DNA of 9,483 nucleotides from Thermohalobaculum sp039187815. Its GTDB lineage: Bacteria; Pseudomonadota; Alphaproteobacteria; Rhodobacterales; Rhodobacteraceae. Both the position numbers and the translations under genes were made by a program. The stretch lies in NCBI GenBank assembly GCA_039187815.1, contig JBCCZI010000146.1, forward strand, positions 1 to 9,483, given 5' to 3'. The notes below the pieces were generated by a model, which was given only the letters and a program-made list of their open reading frames with translations, ran no database searches and was not told the origin of the DNA. Of this stretch, positions 1 through 6,169 are shown one piece after another (positions within the stretch are counted from its first letter, which is position 1; the number at the start of each line of letters is the position of its first letter).

Positions 1-479
1 CATCAACCGCAACCAAAGCCCGGGCTTGCAAATCCATGGATAGCGGTTTGCCCGGCTCTCTCCCCATATCTACCTCGCAGACACAGAACCAGAGCAAAGC
101 ACCCACGAGAAGCCCCAACCAAGTCAAAACGTCCGGCAAGCCTTCTAAAGAATTGGGCGCGCTCAGCGAAATCGTCTGCTCAATTTGCGGTATCCGATCG
201 AAATTTTGGAGTGGGACCTGGACGAGGATTGCGACTTGCACACGATTTTCGGGGATTCTCAGTCGTCTTGGCCGCCAACCAAGGACGTGCTTCTGTGCAG
301 GGGCTGTCCAAAGTTCCGAGCGATCACCTCTGATCACCTCGTCCTGTTCCGTTTCGAAGCGGATGGGAGGATCGGTCTCGGCTCAAACAACAATACTCCA
401 ATCGCTTTCTGGATCACGCGATAGGATTTGTGGGAGCACGATTTCGATCGCGTTGTCATTTGGGAAGATACAGAGTGAA
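1..479. other. Lower-GC stretch without a convincing intact gene
   Basis: This stretch downstream of rsmB has visibly lower G+C than the rest of the window and lacks the G/C third-position bias of its neighbours. The longest plus-strand frame (36-659) is a poor gene candidate: its translation is rich in Ser, Arg and Cys and it runs into the antisense of rsmB. A second frame, open from the window edge to about position 330, is also of low quality. The only segment with protein-like composition is the small frame described at 185-424. I see no tRNA, repeat or mobile-element end here. It may be intergenic DNA with gene remnants. Confidence 0.5.
185..424 (+). pseudogene. Possible small hypothetical protein or decayed gene
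   Basis: I do not recognise this frame. From a TTG at 185 it would give 79 residues with a protein-like mix: an acidic segment EWDLDEDCD near residues 9-17, a C-x2-C pair (CRGC, about 38-41) and FRFEADGRIGLG near residues 55-66. The frame is open without a start from 149, after a TAA at 146-148. It ends at TAG 422-424. Beyond the TAG the same frame continues with 17 acidic, aromatic codons (DLWEHDFDRVVIWEDTE) to TGA 476-478, which looks like coding sequence rather than chance. No Shine-Dalgarno precedes the TTG. It could be a remnant with a premature stop, a real small gene, or noise. Confidence 0.3.
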
Positions 480-493
480 GCCTGCGTCCAGGC
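480..493 (-). terminator. Weak candidate terminator after rsmB
   Basis: A perfect 5-bp stem, GCCTG and CAGGC around a GACG tetraloop when read on the minus strand, lies about 10 nt past the rsmB stop codon. It is followed by TTCACTCTG, which is only moderately T-rich. It may end the guaB-rsmB transcript, but the stem is short and there is no proper U-tract. Confidence 0.3.
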
Positions 494-502
494 AGCGCCT
501 GA

Positions 503-1726
503 TCAACTGGACGCTGTGAAGCAGGCCGCAAAAAAGCCGTCGCCCCCGTCTAGCGGGGTCCAGTGGTGCGTCGAGGTGAGCGTGAAGGCGTGCGCCTTGG
601 CCAAAAAGCTGTCCACGATGCGCGCGTTTTCCAAAGATATCAGTGAGCATGTGGCATAGAGGATCCGCCCGCCCGGGCGTACGAAACGACTTGCTCGGTC
701 GAGCAAGTCCGATTGGAGCTGGGTGAGTTCTGTTAACCGCGCCGGGGTCAGCCGCCACTTGGCATCCGGGTTGCGGGCCCAGGCGCCCGAGCCCGAACAT
801 GGTGCGTCCACCACGACCAGATCATTGTCGCACGGCAAGGCCTCGGCGTCGGGCTCGGCACGGATCTTCGCGCCTGCCCGGATTGCTCGGGGCGCAAGCT
901 GCGCCAGCCGTGCCGGATCGATATCATGGGCGACGATATCTGACGCATTCTCAGCCATCGCCGCCATCGCTAGGGTTTTCCCGCCGGCGCCGGCGCAAAG
1001 ATCGAGGATGCGCATGCCTGGCCTCGCCTCGGCCAGATCGGCCACGGCCTGGCTTGCAGCGTCTTGGATCTCGACCAGGCCATCCGAATAGGCCGTCGCG
1101 CTGGCCAACCGTCGATCGCCGGTCATCACGGTCAAGCATGTGGGGCTGAGCGGTCCCGCGATCGTCTCAATCCCCTCCGCCGCCAGAACATCCCGTGCCA
1201 CCTCCCGCGTGGCTCTGAGCGTGTTTGTGCGGAGATGCAAAGGCGCCCTGTGCCGCAACCGTTCAAGGGCTGGGATCGGCAGAGACCCCAGATGCCCCTC
1301 AGCCAAGAGCCAATCGGGCACGTCCAGCCATACTCCGCGCGGTGCATCGTCGAGGCCACCGGGCTGAAGTGCAACCAACTCCGCCTCCGAAAGCGGCGCT
1401 GGCGCATGGCCAAGGCCCGTGAACACCGTCACGGGATCGGTACGGTCCAACCGAAGGCTGCCAATCATCGCAAGCCGGCCCGGCGGAGCGGTGTGGGTGG
1501 GCGGATGCTCTACCGCGCCGGCGCCGGCCTGCCATAAAGCCGATCGAAGCCGGCGCACCGCTCCGTAGACATGGTCCGCCACCGCGCGTCGATCCCCCGA
1601 TCCGGCAAATCGGCTCCGTCTGCCCCAATCGGCCAACACCCGGTCGAGCCCTGGTCCGTCGGGGCCACGCGCCGTCCAGAGATCGATCACCTCAATGGCG
1701 GCCTGGACCCGCGCGCCTGGTGTCAC
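503..1726 (-). CDS. rsmB: 16S rRNA m5C methyltransferase, RsmB family
   Basis: This 407-residue protein should transfer a methyl group from S-adenosylmethionine to C5 of a cytosine in 16S rRNA (C967 in E. coli) in the cytoplasm. The C-terminal two thirds carries the family signatures: RTNTLRAT at 166-173, the SAM-binding DLCAGAGGKT at 242-251, DAPCSGSG at 307-314 (Cys310) and YATCS at 357-361, where Cys360 is the expected nucleophile. The end, GDGFFAACF (396-404), is also typical. The N-terminal 140 residues correspond to the NusB-like RNA-binding region and are less conserved. The start is GTG at 1726, preceded by GGGAG (1734-1738) with 7 nt spacing. The gene begins 14 nt after the guaB stop, so the two are probably cotranscribed. 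A related m5C methyltransferase such as RsmF is less likely because of length and N-terminal region. Confidence 0.93.
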   Translation of the reverse strand: MTPGARVQAAIEVIDLWTARGPDGPGLDRVLADWGRRSRFAGSGDRRAVADHVYGAVRRLRSALWQAGAGAVEHPPTHTAPPGRLAMIGSLRLDRTDPVTVFTGLGHAPAPLSEAELVALQPGGLDDAPRGVWLDVPDWLLAEGHLGSLPIPALERLRHRAPLHLRTNTLRATREVARDVLAAEGIETIAGPLSPTCLTVMTGDRRLASATAYSDGLVEIQDAASQAVADLAEARPGMRILDLCAGAGGKTLAMAAMAENASDIVAHDIDPARLAQLAPRAIRAGAKIRAEPDAEALPCDNDLVVVDAPCSGSGAWARNPDAKWRLTPARLTELTQLQSDLLDRASRFVRPGGRILYATCSLISLENARIVDSFLAKAHAFTLTSTHHWTPLDGGDGFFAACFTASS

Positions 1727-1740
1727 GTTGGCGCTCCCGC

Positions 1741-3201
1741 TCAGCCCCCAAGCCGATAGTTCGGGCTCTCCCGCGTGATCTGCACGTCGTGCACATGGCT
1801 TTCCTTCAGCCCGGCATTGGTTATCCGCACAAAGCTGCAGTTCCGGCGCATGGAGGCGATCGAGCCGTGCCCGGTATATCCCATCGCTGCGCGCAGGCCG
1901 CCCACCAGTTGGTGCAAAACGGCGCCGGCGCCGCCCTTGTAGGCGACCTGGCCTTCGATCCCCTCGGGCACGAGTTTGTGGGTCTCGGACACTTCCTTTT
2001 GGAAATAGCGATCGGCCGAGCCGCGGGCCATGGCGCCGACCGACCCCATGCCGCGATAGCTCTTGTAGCTGCGGCCCTGATAGAGGAAGACCTCGCCCGG
2101 CGCCTCATCGGTGCCGGCCAGCGCCGAGCCGATCATCGCGCAATGGGCCCCGGCGGCGATCGCCTTGGCCAGATCGCCCGAGAACTTGATCCCGCCATCC
2201 GCGATCACCGGCTGGCCCGTCTTCTCCGCCTCTTCAGCGCAGTCGAGCACAGCCGTCAGCTGTGGGACACCGACACCGGCGACGATCCGTGTGGTGCAAA
2301 TCGATCCCGGCCCGATCCCGACTTTGACGCCATCGGCGCCCGCATCGATCAACGCCCGGGTTGCCTCGCCGGTTGCGACGTTGCCGGCCAGCACCTGCAC
2401 CGAGTTGGAATGGGTCTTGATCCGGCTCACCGCTTCGGCGACCGAGACCGAATGGCCATGCGCCGTGTCGACCACCAGCAGATCGACGCCCGCATCGATC
2501 AGGGCAGCAGAGCGCTCAAAGCCCGCCTCGCCGACCGTGGTTGCCGCCGCAACGCGCAAGCGCCCAAGCGTGTCCTTGGTGGCGTGCGGGTTCAACACCG
2601 CCTTCTGGATGTCCTTCACGGTCAACAGGCCCGTGCATTCACCCTGGGCGTTCACCACCAGGAGCTTTTCGATGCGTCGGCTCTGCAGCAGCCGTTTCGC
2701 CTCGTCCAGGTCCACCGGCTCCTCGACGACGGCAAGCCGCTCAGAGGTCATCAGCTCGGACACAGGTGTATCCGGGTCCTCGGCAAAGCGCATATCGCGA
2801 TTGGTGAGGATCCCAACCAGCCGTCGCCCCGCATCGACCACGGGGAAGCCGGTGATCCCATACTGTTTCTGCGCAGCCCAGGCATCGGCCAGCGTCTGGT
2901 CCGGCCGCAGGGAAACCGGGTCATAGACGATGCCGGACTCAAAGCGTTTGACGCCCCGCACCTGGGCCGCCTGCTCTTCGATATCCAAATTTCGGTGGAT
3001 CACGCCCATGCCGCCGGCTTGGGCCATGGCAATGGCCATATCCATCTCGGTCACGGTGTCCATGGCCGAAGAGAGCAGTGGAATGCCCAGTTCGATCTCC
3101 CCGGTCACCCGCGTGCGGGTGTCTGCGGCGGCGGGGAGAACCTCGGAGGCGCCAGGCACCAGCAGCACGTCGTCAAAGGTCAAGGCGTCTCGGATCATCA
3201 T
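1741..3201 (-). CDS. guaB: Inosine-5'-monophosphate dehydrogenase
   Basis: This enzyme oxidises IMP to XMP with NAD+, the committed step of guanine nucleotide synthesis, in the cytoplasm. The 486 residues are the usual bacterial length. A TIM barrel is interrupted by two CBS domains (about 93-150 and 155-210). The catalytic loop is GIGPGSICTTR (295-305) with Cys302. Further signatures are IADGGIKFSGD (333-343), the phosphate-site YRGMGS (382-387) and the flap RYF at 398-400, whose Arg-Tyr dyad is intact. There are two adjacent ATG codons (3201 and 3198). The first is preceded by a strong GGGAGGAGAG stretch within 3202-3220. The rsmB start follows the guaB stop after 14 nt. I found no convincing promoter in the 117 nt separating it from the divergent gene. 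Confidence 0.99.
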   Translation of the reverse strand: MMIRDALTFDDVLLVPGASEVLPAAADTRTRVTGEIELGIPLLSSAMDTVTEMDMAIAMAQAGGMGVIHRNLDIEEQAAQVRGVKRFESGIVYDPVSLRPDQTLADAWAAQKQYGITGFPVVDAGRRLVGILTNRDMRFAEDPDTPVSELMTSERLAVVEEPVDLDEAKRLLQSRRIEKLLVVNAQGECTGLLTVKDIQKAVLNPHATKDTLGRLRVAAATTVGEAGFERSAALIDAGVDLLVVDTAHGHSVSVAEAVSRIKTHSNSVQVLAGNVATGEATRALIDAGADGVKVGIGPGSICTTRIVAGVGVPQLTAVLDCAEEAEKTGQPVIADGGIKFSGDLAKAIAAGAHCAMIGSALAGTDEAPGEVFLYQGRSYKSYRGMGSVGAMARGSADRYFQKEVSETHKLVPEGIEGQVAYKGGAGAVLHQLVGGLRAAMGYTGHGSIASMRRNCSFVRITNAGLKESHVHDVQITRESPNYRLGG

Positions 3202-3318
3202 GGCCTCTCTCCTCCCAGGCGTCGGCGCGCTATGGCGCTGCGGTATCTCACGTTATGCTTGGGCTGGAAAGTGGCTTGGCGGCGGCAGGGCGCAAGCCCG
3301 GGTACTTGGGAGGCGGCT
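3202..3318. other. Divergent intergenic region between guaB and the exported protein
   Basis: These 117 nt hold the Shine-Dalgarno sequences of both flanking genes and presumably their promoters. A TTTCCA/GATACC pair with 17-nt spacing can be drawn toward guaB, but it matches consensus poorly. A small GGGC-GCAA-GCCC hairpin lies at 3288-3299 just before the exported-protein gene. No purine-type operator is recognisable. Confidence 0.35.
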
Positions 3319-3888
3319 ATGCGTAGGACGGTGACATTGGCGATGGTTCTGGCGGCCCTCGGTCTTGCGGCTGCGGCGGATGAACCGATGACGGTCTCGC
3401 CGCACCGGGTTATCGATGTGGTGACGTCCGATTGGAACGGCGATGGCGATTTCGACCGGGCGGTGCTGATCGAAGGGGACGAGGACGCGGATCTGCGGAT
3501 CTACTTGTCGAGTGGGGGTGAGGAGGGCATGGCCCTGGCCGTTGCTCGGCCCGATTTCGTCTGGCGCGGTGCCATGTGGGGGACGCTGCCCTCCCTTACC
3601 CTGAACGCCGCCGGCAGCTTGCAGGTGATCTCGGGCAACCAGTCGATCGGGCGGAACCGTTGGCAGGAGACCATCACCATCGTCTGGCGCGGAAGTCGGT
3701 TCCTGGTTGCGGGTTTCACCTTTGATAGCCACGACACCCTGGACCCGGGCCTGACCAAACGCTGCGATGTGAACTATTTGTCGGGCCAAGGATTGCTGGA
3801 CGAGAGGCCTTTCGAGATCGACGTGGGCGTCGCGTCGTTGTCCGAGTGGGGCCCAGAGATGGTTCCCCCGGAATGCGCAGCGGGCTGA
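3319..3888 (+). CDS. Exported hypothetical protein with a calcium-type loop
   Basis: This 189-residue protein has no function I recognise. It opens with a clear Sec signal peptide: MRRT, a hydrophobic core to about residue 19, and a likely cleavage after AAAA before Asp21, so it is probably periplasmic. The mature part begins with DWNGDGDFD (38-46), an EF-hand/VCBS-like loop with Asp and Asn at calcium-ligand spacing, then mostly beta-strand-like sequence. Two cysteines (149 and 186) could form a disulfide. The ATG at 3319 has GGGAGG 5 nt upstream. The frame is open far upstream, but that part is antisense to guaB. The LysR-type gene starts 6 nt after its stop, suggesting cotranscription. It may belong with FG-GAP/VCBS-type hypothetical proteins, but only one such loop is visible. 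Confidence 0.8.
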   Translation: MRRTVTLAMVLAALGLAAAADEPMTVSPHRVIDVVTSDWNGDGDFDRAVLIEGDEDADLRIYLSSGGEEGMALAVARPDFVWRGAMWGTLPSLTLNAAGSLQVISGNQSIGRNRWQETITIVWRGSRFLVAGFTFDSHDTLDPGLTKRCDVNYLSGQGLLDERPFEIDVGVASLSEWGPEMVPPECAAG

Positions 3889-3894
3889 GCGTGC

Positions 3895-4821
3895 ATGGTC
3901 AATCGCCGTCTCCCTCCGCTAAATGCCCTGCGTGCCTTTGAGTCCGCGGCTCGGCTGCTCAGTTTCAAGAAAGCGGCCGAAGAGCTGCACGTCACCCCAG
4001 CGGCGATCTCTCAGCAGGTCAAAACGCTTGAGGATGCGCTCGGCCAAAAGCTGTTTCGCCGGCTGCCGCGCGCGCTGATCCTGACCGAGACCGGCCAGCG
4101 CGCGCTGCCGCATCTCTCCGCCGGGTTCGAGCGTCTGGCCCGCGGGGTCGAGCAGATGAGCAGCGCCTCCGGAGTGCTGACCGTGTCGGTCGCGCCGTCG
4201 TTCGGCGGGCGTTGGCTGGTGCCGCGACTTGGCCGGTTCCGCGACATCCACCCCGAGATAGAGGTTCGCGTGGACGCCAGCGAACGGGTGGTGGATCTCG
4301 ATCGCGACGATGTCGATTTGGCCATCCGGTTCGGCAGTGGCGACTATCCCGGCATGGCCTGTGACACGTTGTTTCGCGAGACGGCATCCCCCGTTTGCGC
4401 GCCGAGTCTGATCACGGCCGAGCGGCCACTCGCCGTGCCCGAAGACCTGCGCCACCATACGCTGCTCCAGCAATGGCGGGCGACGGAACAGGAGGTCTCG
4501 CCCACCTGGGGGATGTGGATGAAAGCGGCCGGCGTCGAGGGGGTCGACAGCGAGGCCGGGCCCCGCTTCAGCGACTTTGCCATGACGGTGATGGCCGCGC
4601 TCGCTGCCCAAGGCGTGGCGCTCAGCCCGCGCGCTCTGGTCGAAGCGGAACTGGCGGATGGGCGTCTGATCGCGCCCTTTGACGACATCGACGGGGCGAC
4701 CGGAGAGTTCTCATACTTCCTGGTAATCCCCGAGGCGCGGCTACGGGTGCCCAAGGTGCGGGCCTTTCGCACCTGGATCCTGGCCGAGGTCGCCGCCTAT
4801 GCCGAGAGCATGACTGCCTGA
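3895..4821 (+). CDS. LysR-family transcriptional regulator, GcvA-like
   Basis: This 308-residue cytoplasmic DNA-binding protein follows the GcvA/AmpR-type LysR pattern. The N-terminus PPLNALRAFESAARLLSF (7-24) leads into the winged-helix DNA-binding domain, with the recognition helix around TPAAISQQVKTLE (34-46) and LGQKLFRR (49-56). The effector-binding domain starts near residue 93 (GVLTVSVAPSFGGRWLVPRL) and includes DLAIRFGSGDYPG (141-153). Length is normal for the family. The target is unknown: no glycine-cleavage or beta-lactamase gene is in the window, and unlike classical LysR genes it is not divergent from an obvious target. It follows the exported-protein gene by 6 nt in the same direction and has no strong Shine-Dalgarno, so translation may be coupled to that gene. 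Confidence 0.93.
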   Translation: MVNRRLPPLNALRAFESAARLLSFKKAAEELHVTPAAISQQVKTLEDALGQKLFRRLPRALILTETGQRALPHLSAGFERLARGVEQMSSASGVLTVSVAPSFGGRWLVPRLGRFRDIHPEIEVRVDASERVVDLDRDDVDLAIRFGSGDYPGMACDTLFRETASPVCAPSLITAERPLAVPEDLRHHTLLQQWRATEQEVSPTWGMWMKAAGVEGVDSEAGPRFSDFAMTVMAALAAQGVALSPRALVEAELADGRLIAPFDDIDGATGEFSYFLVIPEARLRVPKVRAFRTWILAEVAAYAESMTA

Positions 4822-4828
4822 GCCCGCC

Positions 4829-4857
4829 TTGCCTTTTCCGCTGCGAATCGGTATCAC
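4829..4857 (+). promoter_or_regulatory. Candidate sigma70-type promoter for rpmI-rplT-rpmJ
   Basis: A -35-like TTGCCT (4829-4834) and a -10-like TATCAC (4852-4857) are separated by exactly 17 nt; each matches the consensus at four of six positions. It lies just after the LysR stop and would give a leader of roughly 80 nt containing two hairpins before rpmI. This is a visual match only. Confidence 0.4.
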
Positions 4858-4873
4858 CCGCGCTCTGACCAGA

Positions 4874-4923
4874 GACCGCCCGGCCAGGTGGGCTGCCGAG
4901 GCGGTCGCGGCGCGTTCGCGCGC
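4874..4923 (+). promoter_or_regulatory. Two consecutive hairpins in the rpmI leader
   Basis: The first hairpin pairs GACCGCC (4874-4880) with GGCGGTC (4900-4906), continues inside with CGGC (4881-4884) and GCCG (4895-4898) with one bulged A, and has a roughly 10-nt loop. The second follows at once: GCGCG (4910-4914), a TTCG tetraloop, and CGCGC (4919-4923), ending about 8 nt before the rpmI Shine-Dalgarno. Neither is followed by a T-run, so they do not look like terminators. Operons for L35/L20 are autoregulated through leader structures in E. coli and Bacillus; whether this one is, and by which protein, is inference. The first hairpin could also protect or end the LysR transcript. Confidence 0.45.
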
Positions 4924-4944
4924 GAGCTCGAAAGGACGGATGAA

Positions 4945-5142
4945 ATGCCCAAGATGAAGACGAAATCCGGCGCCAAGAAGCGCTTTAAGGTGACCGCCAA
5001 TGGTCGGGTTAAGGTCCAGCAGGCTGGCAAGCGCCACGGCATGATCAAGCGCACGAACAAGTTCATCCGCAATGCGCGCGGCACAACCGTGCTGACGAAA
5101 CCGGACGAGCGTATCGTGAAGCAGTTCCTTCCCTACGCCTGA
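4945..5142 (+). CDS. rpmI: 50S ribosomal protein L35
   Basis: This 65-residue, very basic protein is a structural component of the large ribosomal subunit. It shows the L35 signatures MPKMKTKSGAKKRFKVT (1-17) and KRHGMIKRTNKFIR (29-42), and its length matches the family. The ATG at 4945 is chosen over in-frame upstream codons because family members begin MPKMKT and an AAGGA lies 8-9 nt upstream. It is the first gene of a tight rpmI-rplT-rpmJ cluster; rplT begins 12 nt after its stop. No infC lies directly upstream, unlike the infC-rpmI-rplT order found in many bacteria. Confidence 0.98.
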   Translation: MPKMKTKSGAKKRFKVTANGRVKVQQAGKRHGMIKRTNKFIRNARGTTVLTKPDERIVKQFLPYA

Positions 5143-5154
5143 GGAGAGCCAGCC

Positions 5155-5517
5155 ATGCCCAGAGTCAAAGGCGGACCCGCCTCCCATGCCCGTCACCGCA
5201 AGGTTGTTAAGGCAGCCAAGGGCCATTACGGCGCGCGGTCCCGCAACTTTCGCACGGCGAAGCAGTCGGTCGACCGCGCGCTCGAGTACCAGACCCGCGA
5301 TCGCAAGGTCCGCAAGCGCACCTTCCGCGCCCTGTGGATCCAGCGCATCAACGCAGCCGTGCGTGAGTATGATGCCGGGATGACCTATTCCCGCTTCATC
5401 GACGGCCTGACCAAATCGGGCGTCGCGGTGGATCGCAAGGTGCTGGCAGATCTGGCCGTGCACGATCCCGCCGGCTTCAACGCCATTGTCGACCGCGCCC
5501 GCGCGGCGCTTGCTTGA
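5155..5517 (+). CDS. rplT: 50S ribosomal protein L20
   Basis: This 120-residue protein binds 23S rRNA, is needed early in 50S assembly, and in several bacteria represses its own operon. The long basic N-terminal extension includes HARHRKVVKAAKGHYGAR (11-28), followed by FRALWIQRINAAVRE (57-71) and the globular part with YSRFIDGL (78-85). Length is standard. GGAGAG overlapping the rpmI stop serves as the ribosome-binding site for the ATG at 5155. The rpmJ start follows after 13 nt. L20 is the natural candidate to act on the structured leader upstream of rpmI. Confidence 0.99.
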   Translation: MPRVKGGPASHARHRKVVKAAKGHYGARSRNFRTAKQSVDRALEYQTRDRKVRKRTFRALWIQRINAAVREYDAGMTYSRFIDGLTKSGVAVDRKVLADLAVHDPAGFNAIVDRARAALA

Positions 5518-5530
5518 GAGGAGACAGAAC

Positions 5531-5656
5531 ATGAAGGTCAAAAGCTCGCTCCGCTCGCTGAAGGCGCGCCACCGCGATTGCCGCCTGGTGCGCCGCAAGG
5601 GCCGCGTCTATGTCATCAACAAGACGCAGAAGCGGTTCAAGGCCCGCCAGGGCTGA
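5531..5656 (+). CDS. rpmJ: 50S ribosomal protein L36, zinc-independent type
   Basis: This 41-residue basic protein (MKVKSSLRSLKARHRD, then RRKGRVYVINKTQKRFKARQG at 21-41) is a clear L36 of the long, YkgO-like class. It has one cysteine (Cys17), not the zinc-ribbon set of three cysteines and a histidine, so it should not bind zinc. GAGGAG lies 9 nt before the ATG. It starts 13 nt after rplT and is followed by an intrinsic terminator, so it is the last gene of this operon. Finding it directly after rplT is of note, since in many bacteria pheS and pheT follow rplT. Confidence 0.95.
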   Translation: MKVKSSLRSLKARHRDCRLVRRKGRVYVINKTQKRFKARQG

Positions 5657-5679
5657 ACCGAGCGACAGCACGCAAGACC

Positions 5680-5706
5680 AAGGCCCGCGCAAGCGGGCCT
5701 TTTCTT
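5680..5706 (+). terminator. Intrinsic terminator after rpmJ
   Basis: A perfect 9-bp stem, AAGGCCCGC (5680-5688) with GCGGGCCTT (5693-5701), encloses a GCAA tetraloop and runs into TTCTTTGG. It begins 23 nt after the rpmJ stop. It is the clearest terminator in the window and separates the ribosomal operon from the next gene. Confidence 0.85.
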
Positions 5707-5764
5707 TGGTCCGACGTCTCTGGCATGCTCGCGCATCTTTACCCACGCGCTAGGAGTCGAGGAC

Positions 5765-6163
5765 ATGGCAACCGAAGATTACGTCAAGCTGAAAAAGAAG
5801 GCATTGGACGCCCGCAAGCACAACAAGAAGAGCTGGGACGGCGCCAAAAAGGAGCTCACGGAGAGCCGCAGCAAACTAAAGAGCTGCGATGCCAAGGTTC
5901 GGGACCTGCTGATAAAGATCAAAGGGCTGCAGACCCACGCGTCGGATGTCTATGGGCAGTGGGAAGCTTTGGCCAATCAGATTATTGATCTGCAAAAGGT
6001 CGCCAAGAACGACAAGTCGAAAGCGGCAGAGATCGAAAAGCAGATCGACCCCCTGCACAAGCAAGCTCAGACGTTTCGTGAGCAGTTCGCCAAGGCGATC
6101 GATGATTATCCCGAAGATCAGCTCGCCGTGCTGAGAAAGATGTTGAGCGGGCTCAAGCTCTGA
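5765..6163 (+). CDS. Lysine-rich, predicted helical hypothetical protein
   Basis: I do not recognise this 132-residue protein. It is very rich in Lys, Glu, Asp, Gln and Ala with few prolines and reads as almost all helix, probably coiled coil: about 1-58, 60-80 and 83-115, with a short break at DDYPEDQ (113-119) and a final helix. There is no signal peptide or membrane segment, and a single cysteine (Cys41), so it is probably cytoplasmic. AGGAG at 5752-5756 is 8 nt from the ATG. Its codon use is less GC-biased than that of the ribosomal genes. It follows the rpmJ terminator and presumably has its own promoter within 5702-5755, though none is clear. Its stop lies 6 nt from that of the convergent ligase gene. 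Confidence 0.75.
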   Translation: MATEDYVKLKKKALDARKHNKKSWDGAKKELTESRSKLKSCDAKVRDLLIKIKGLQTHASDVYGQWEALANQIIDLQKVAKNDKSKAAEIEKQIDPLHKQAQTFREQFAKAIDDYPEDQLAVLRKMLSGLKL

Positions 6164-6169
6164 GCCGTC

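Noticed and set aside
36..659. Plus-strand 207-codon frame at the window start
   Set aside because: It overlaps the end of rsmB antisense and has a Ser/Cys/Arg-rich translation with no recognisable domain.
1948..1950. GuaB residue 418 is Gln (EGQVAYKG) where E. coli has Arg
   Set aside because: The catalytic Arg-Tyr dyad of the flap is the RYF motif (398-400), which is intact; position 418 also varies in human IMPDH.
1720..3318. Long plus-strand open frame continuing into the exported-protein gene
   Set aside because: It is antisense to guaB, whose protein is unmistakable. Only the part from ATG 3319, with a ribosome-binding site and signal peptide, is real.
4874..4906. Intrinsic terminator for the LysR gene
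   Set aside because: The hairpin is strong, but no T-run follows it, and it lies downstream of a plausible rpmI promoter.
4888..4944. Upstream in-frame start extending L35 by 19 residues
   Set aside because: It would translate through the second leader hairpin; L35 proteins begin MPKMKT, and the ribosome-binding site fits 4945.
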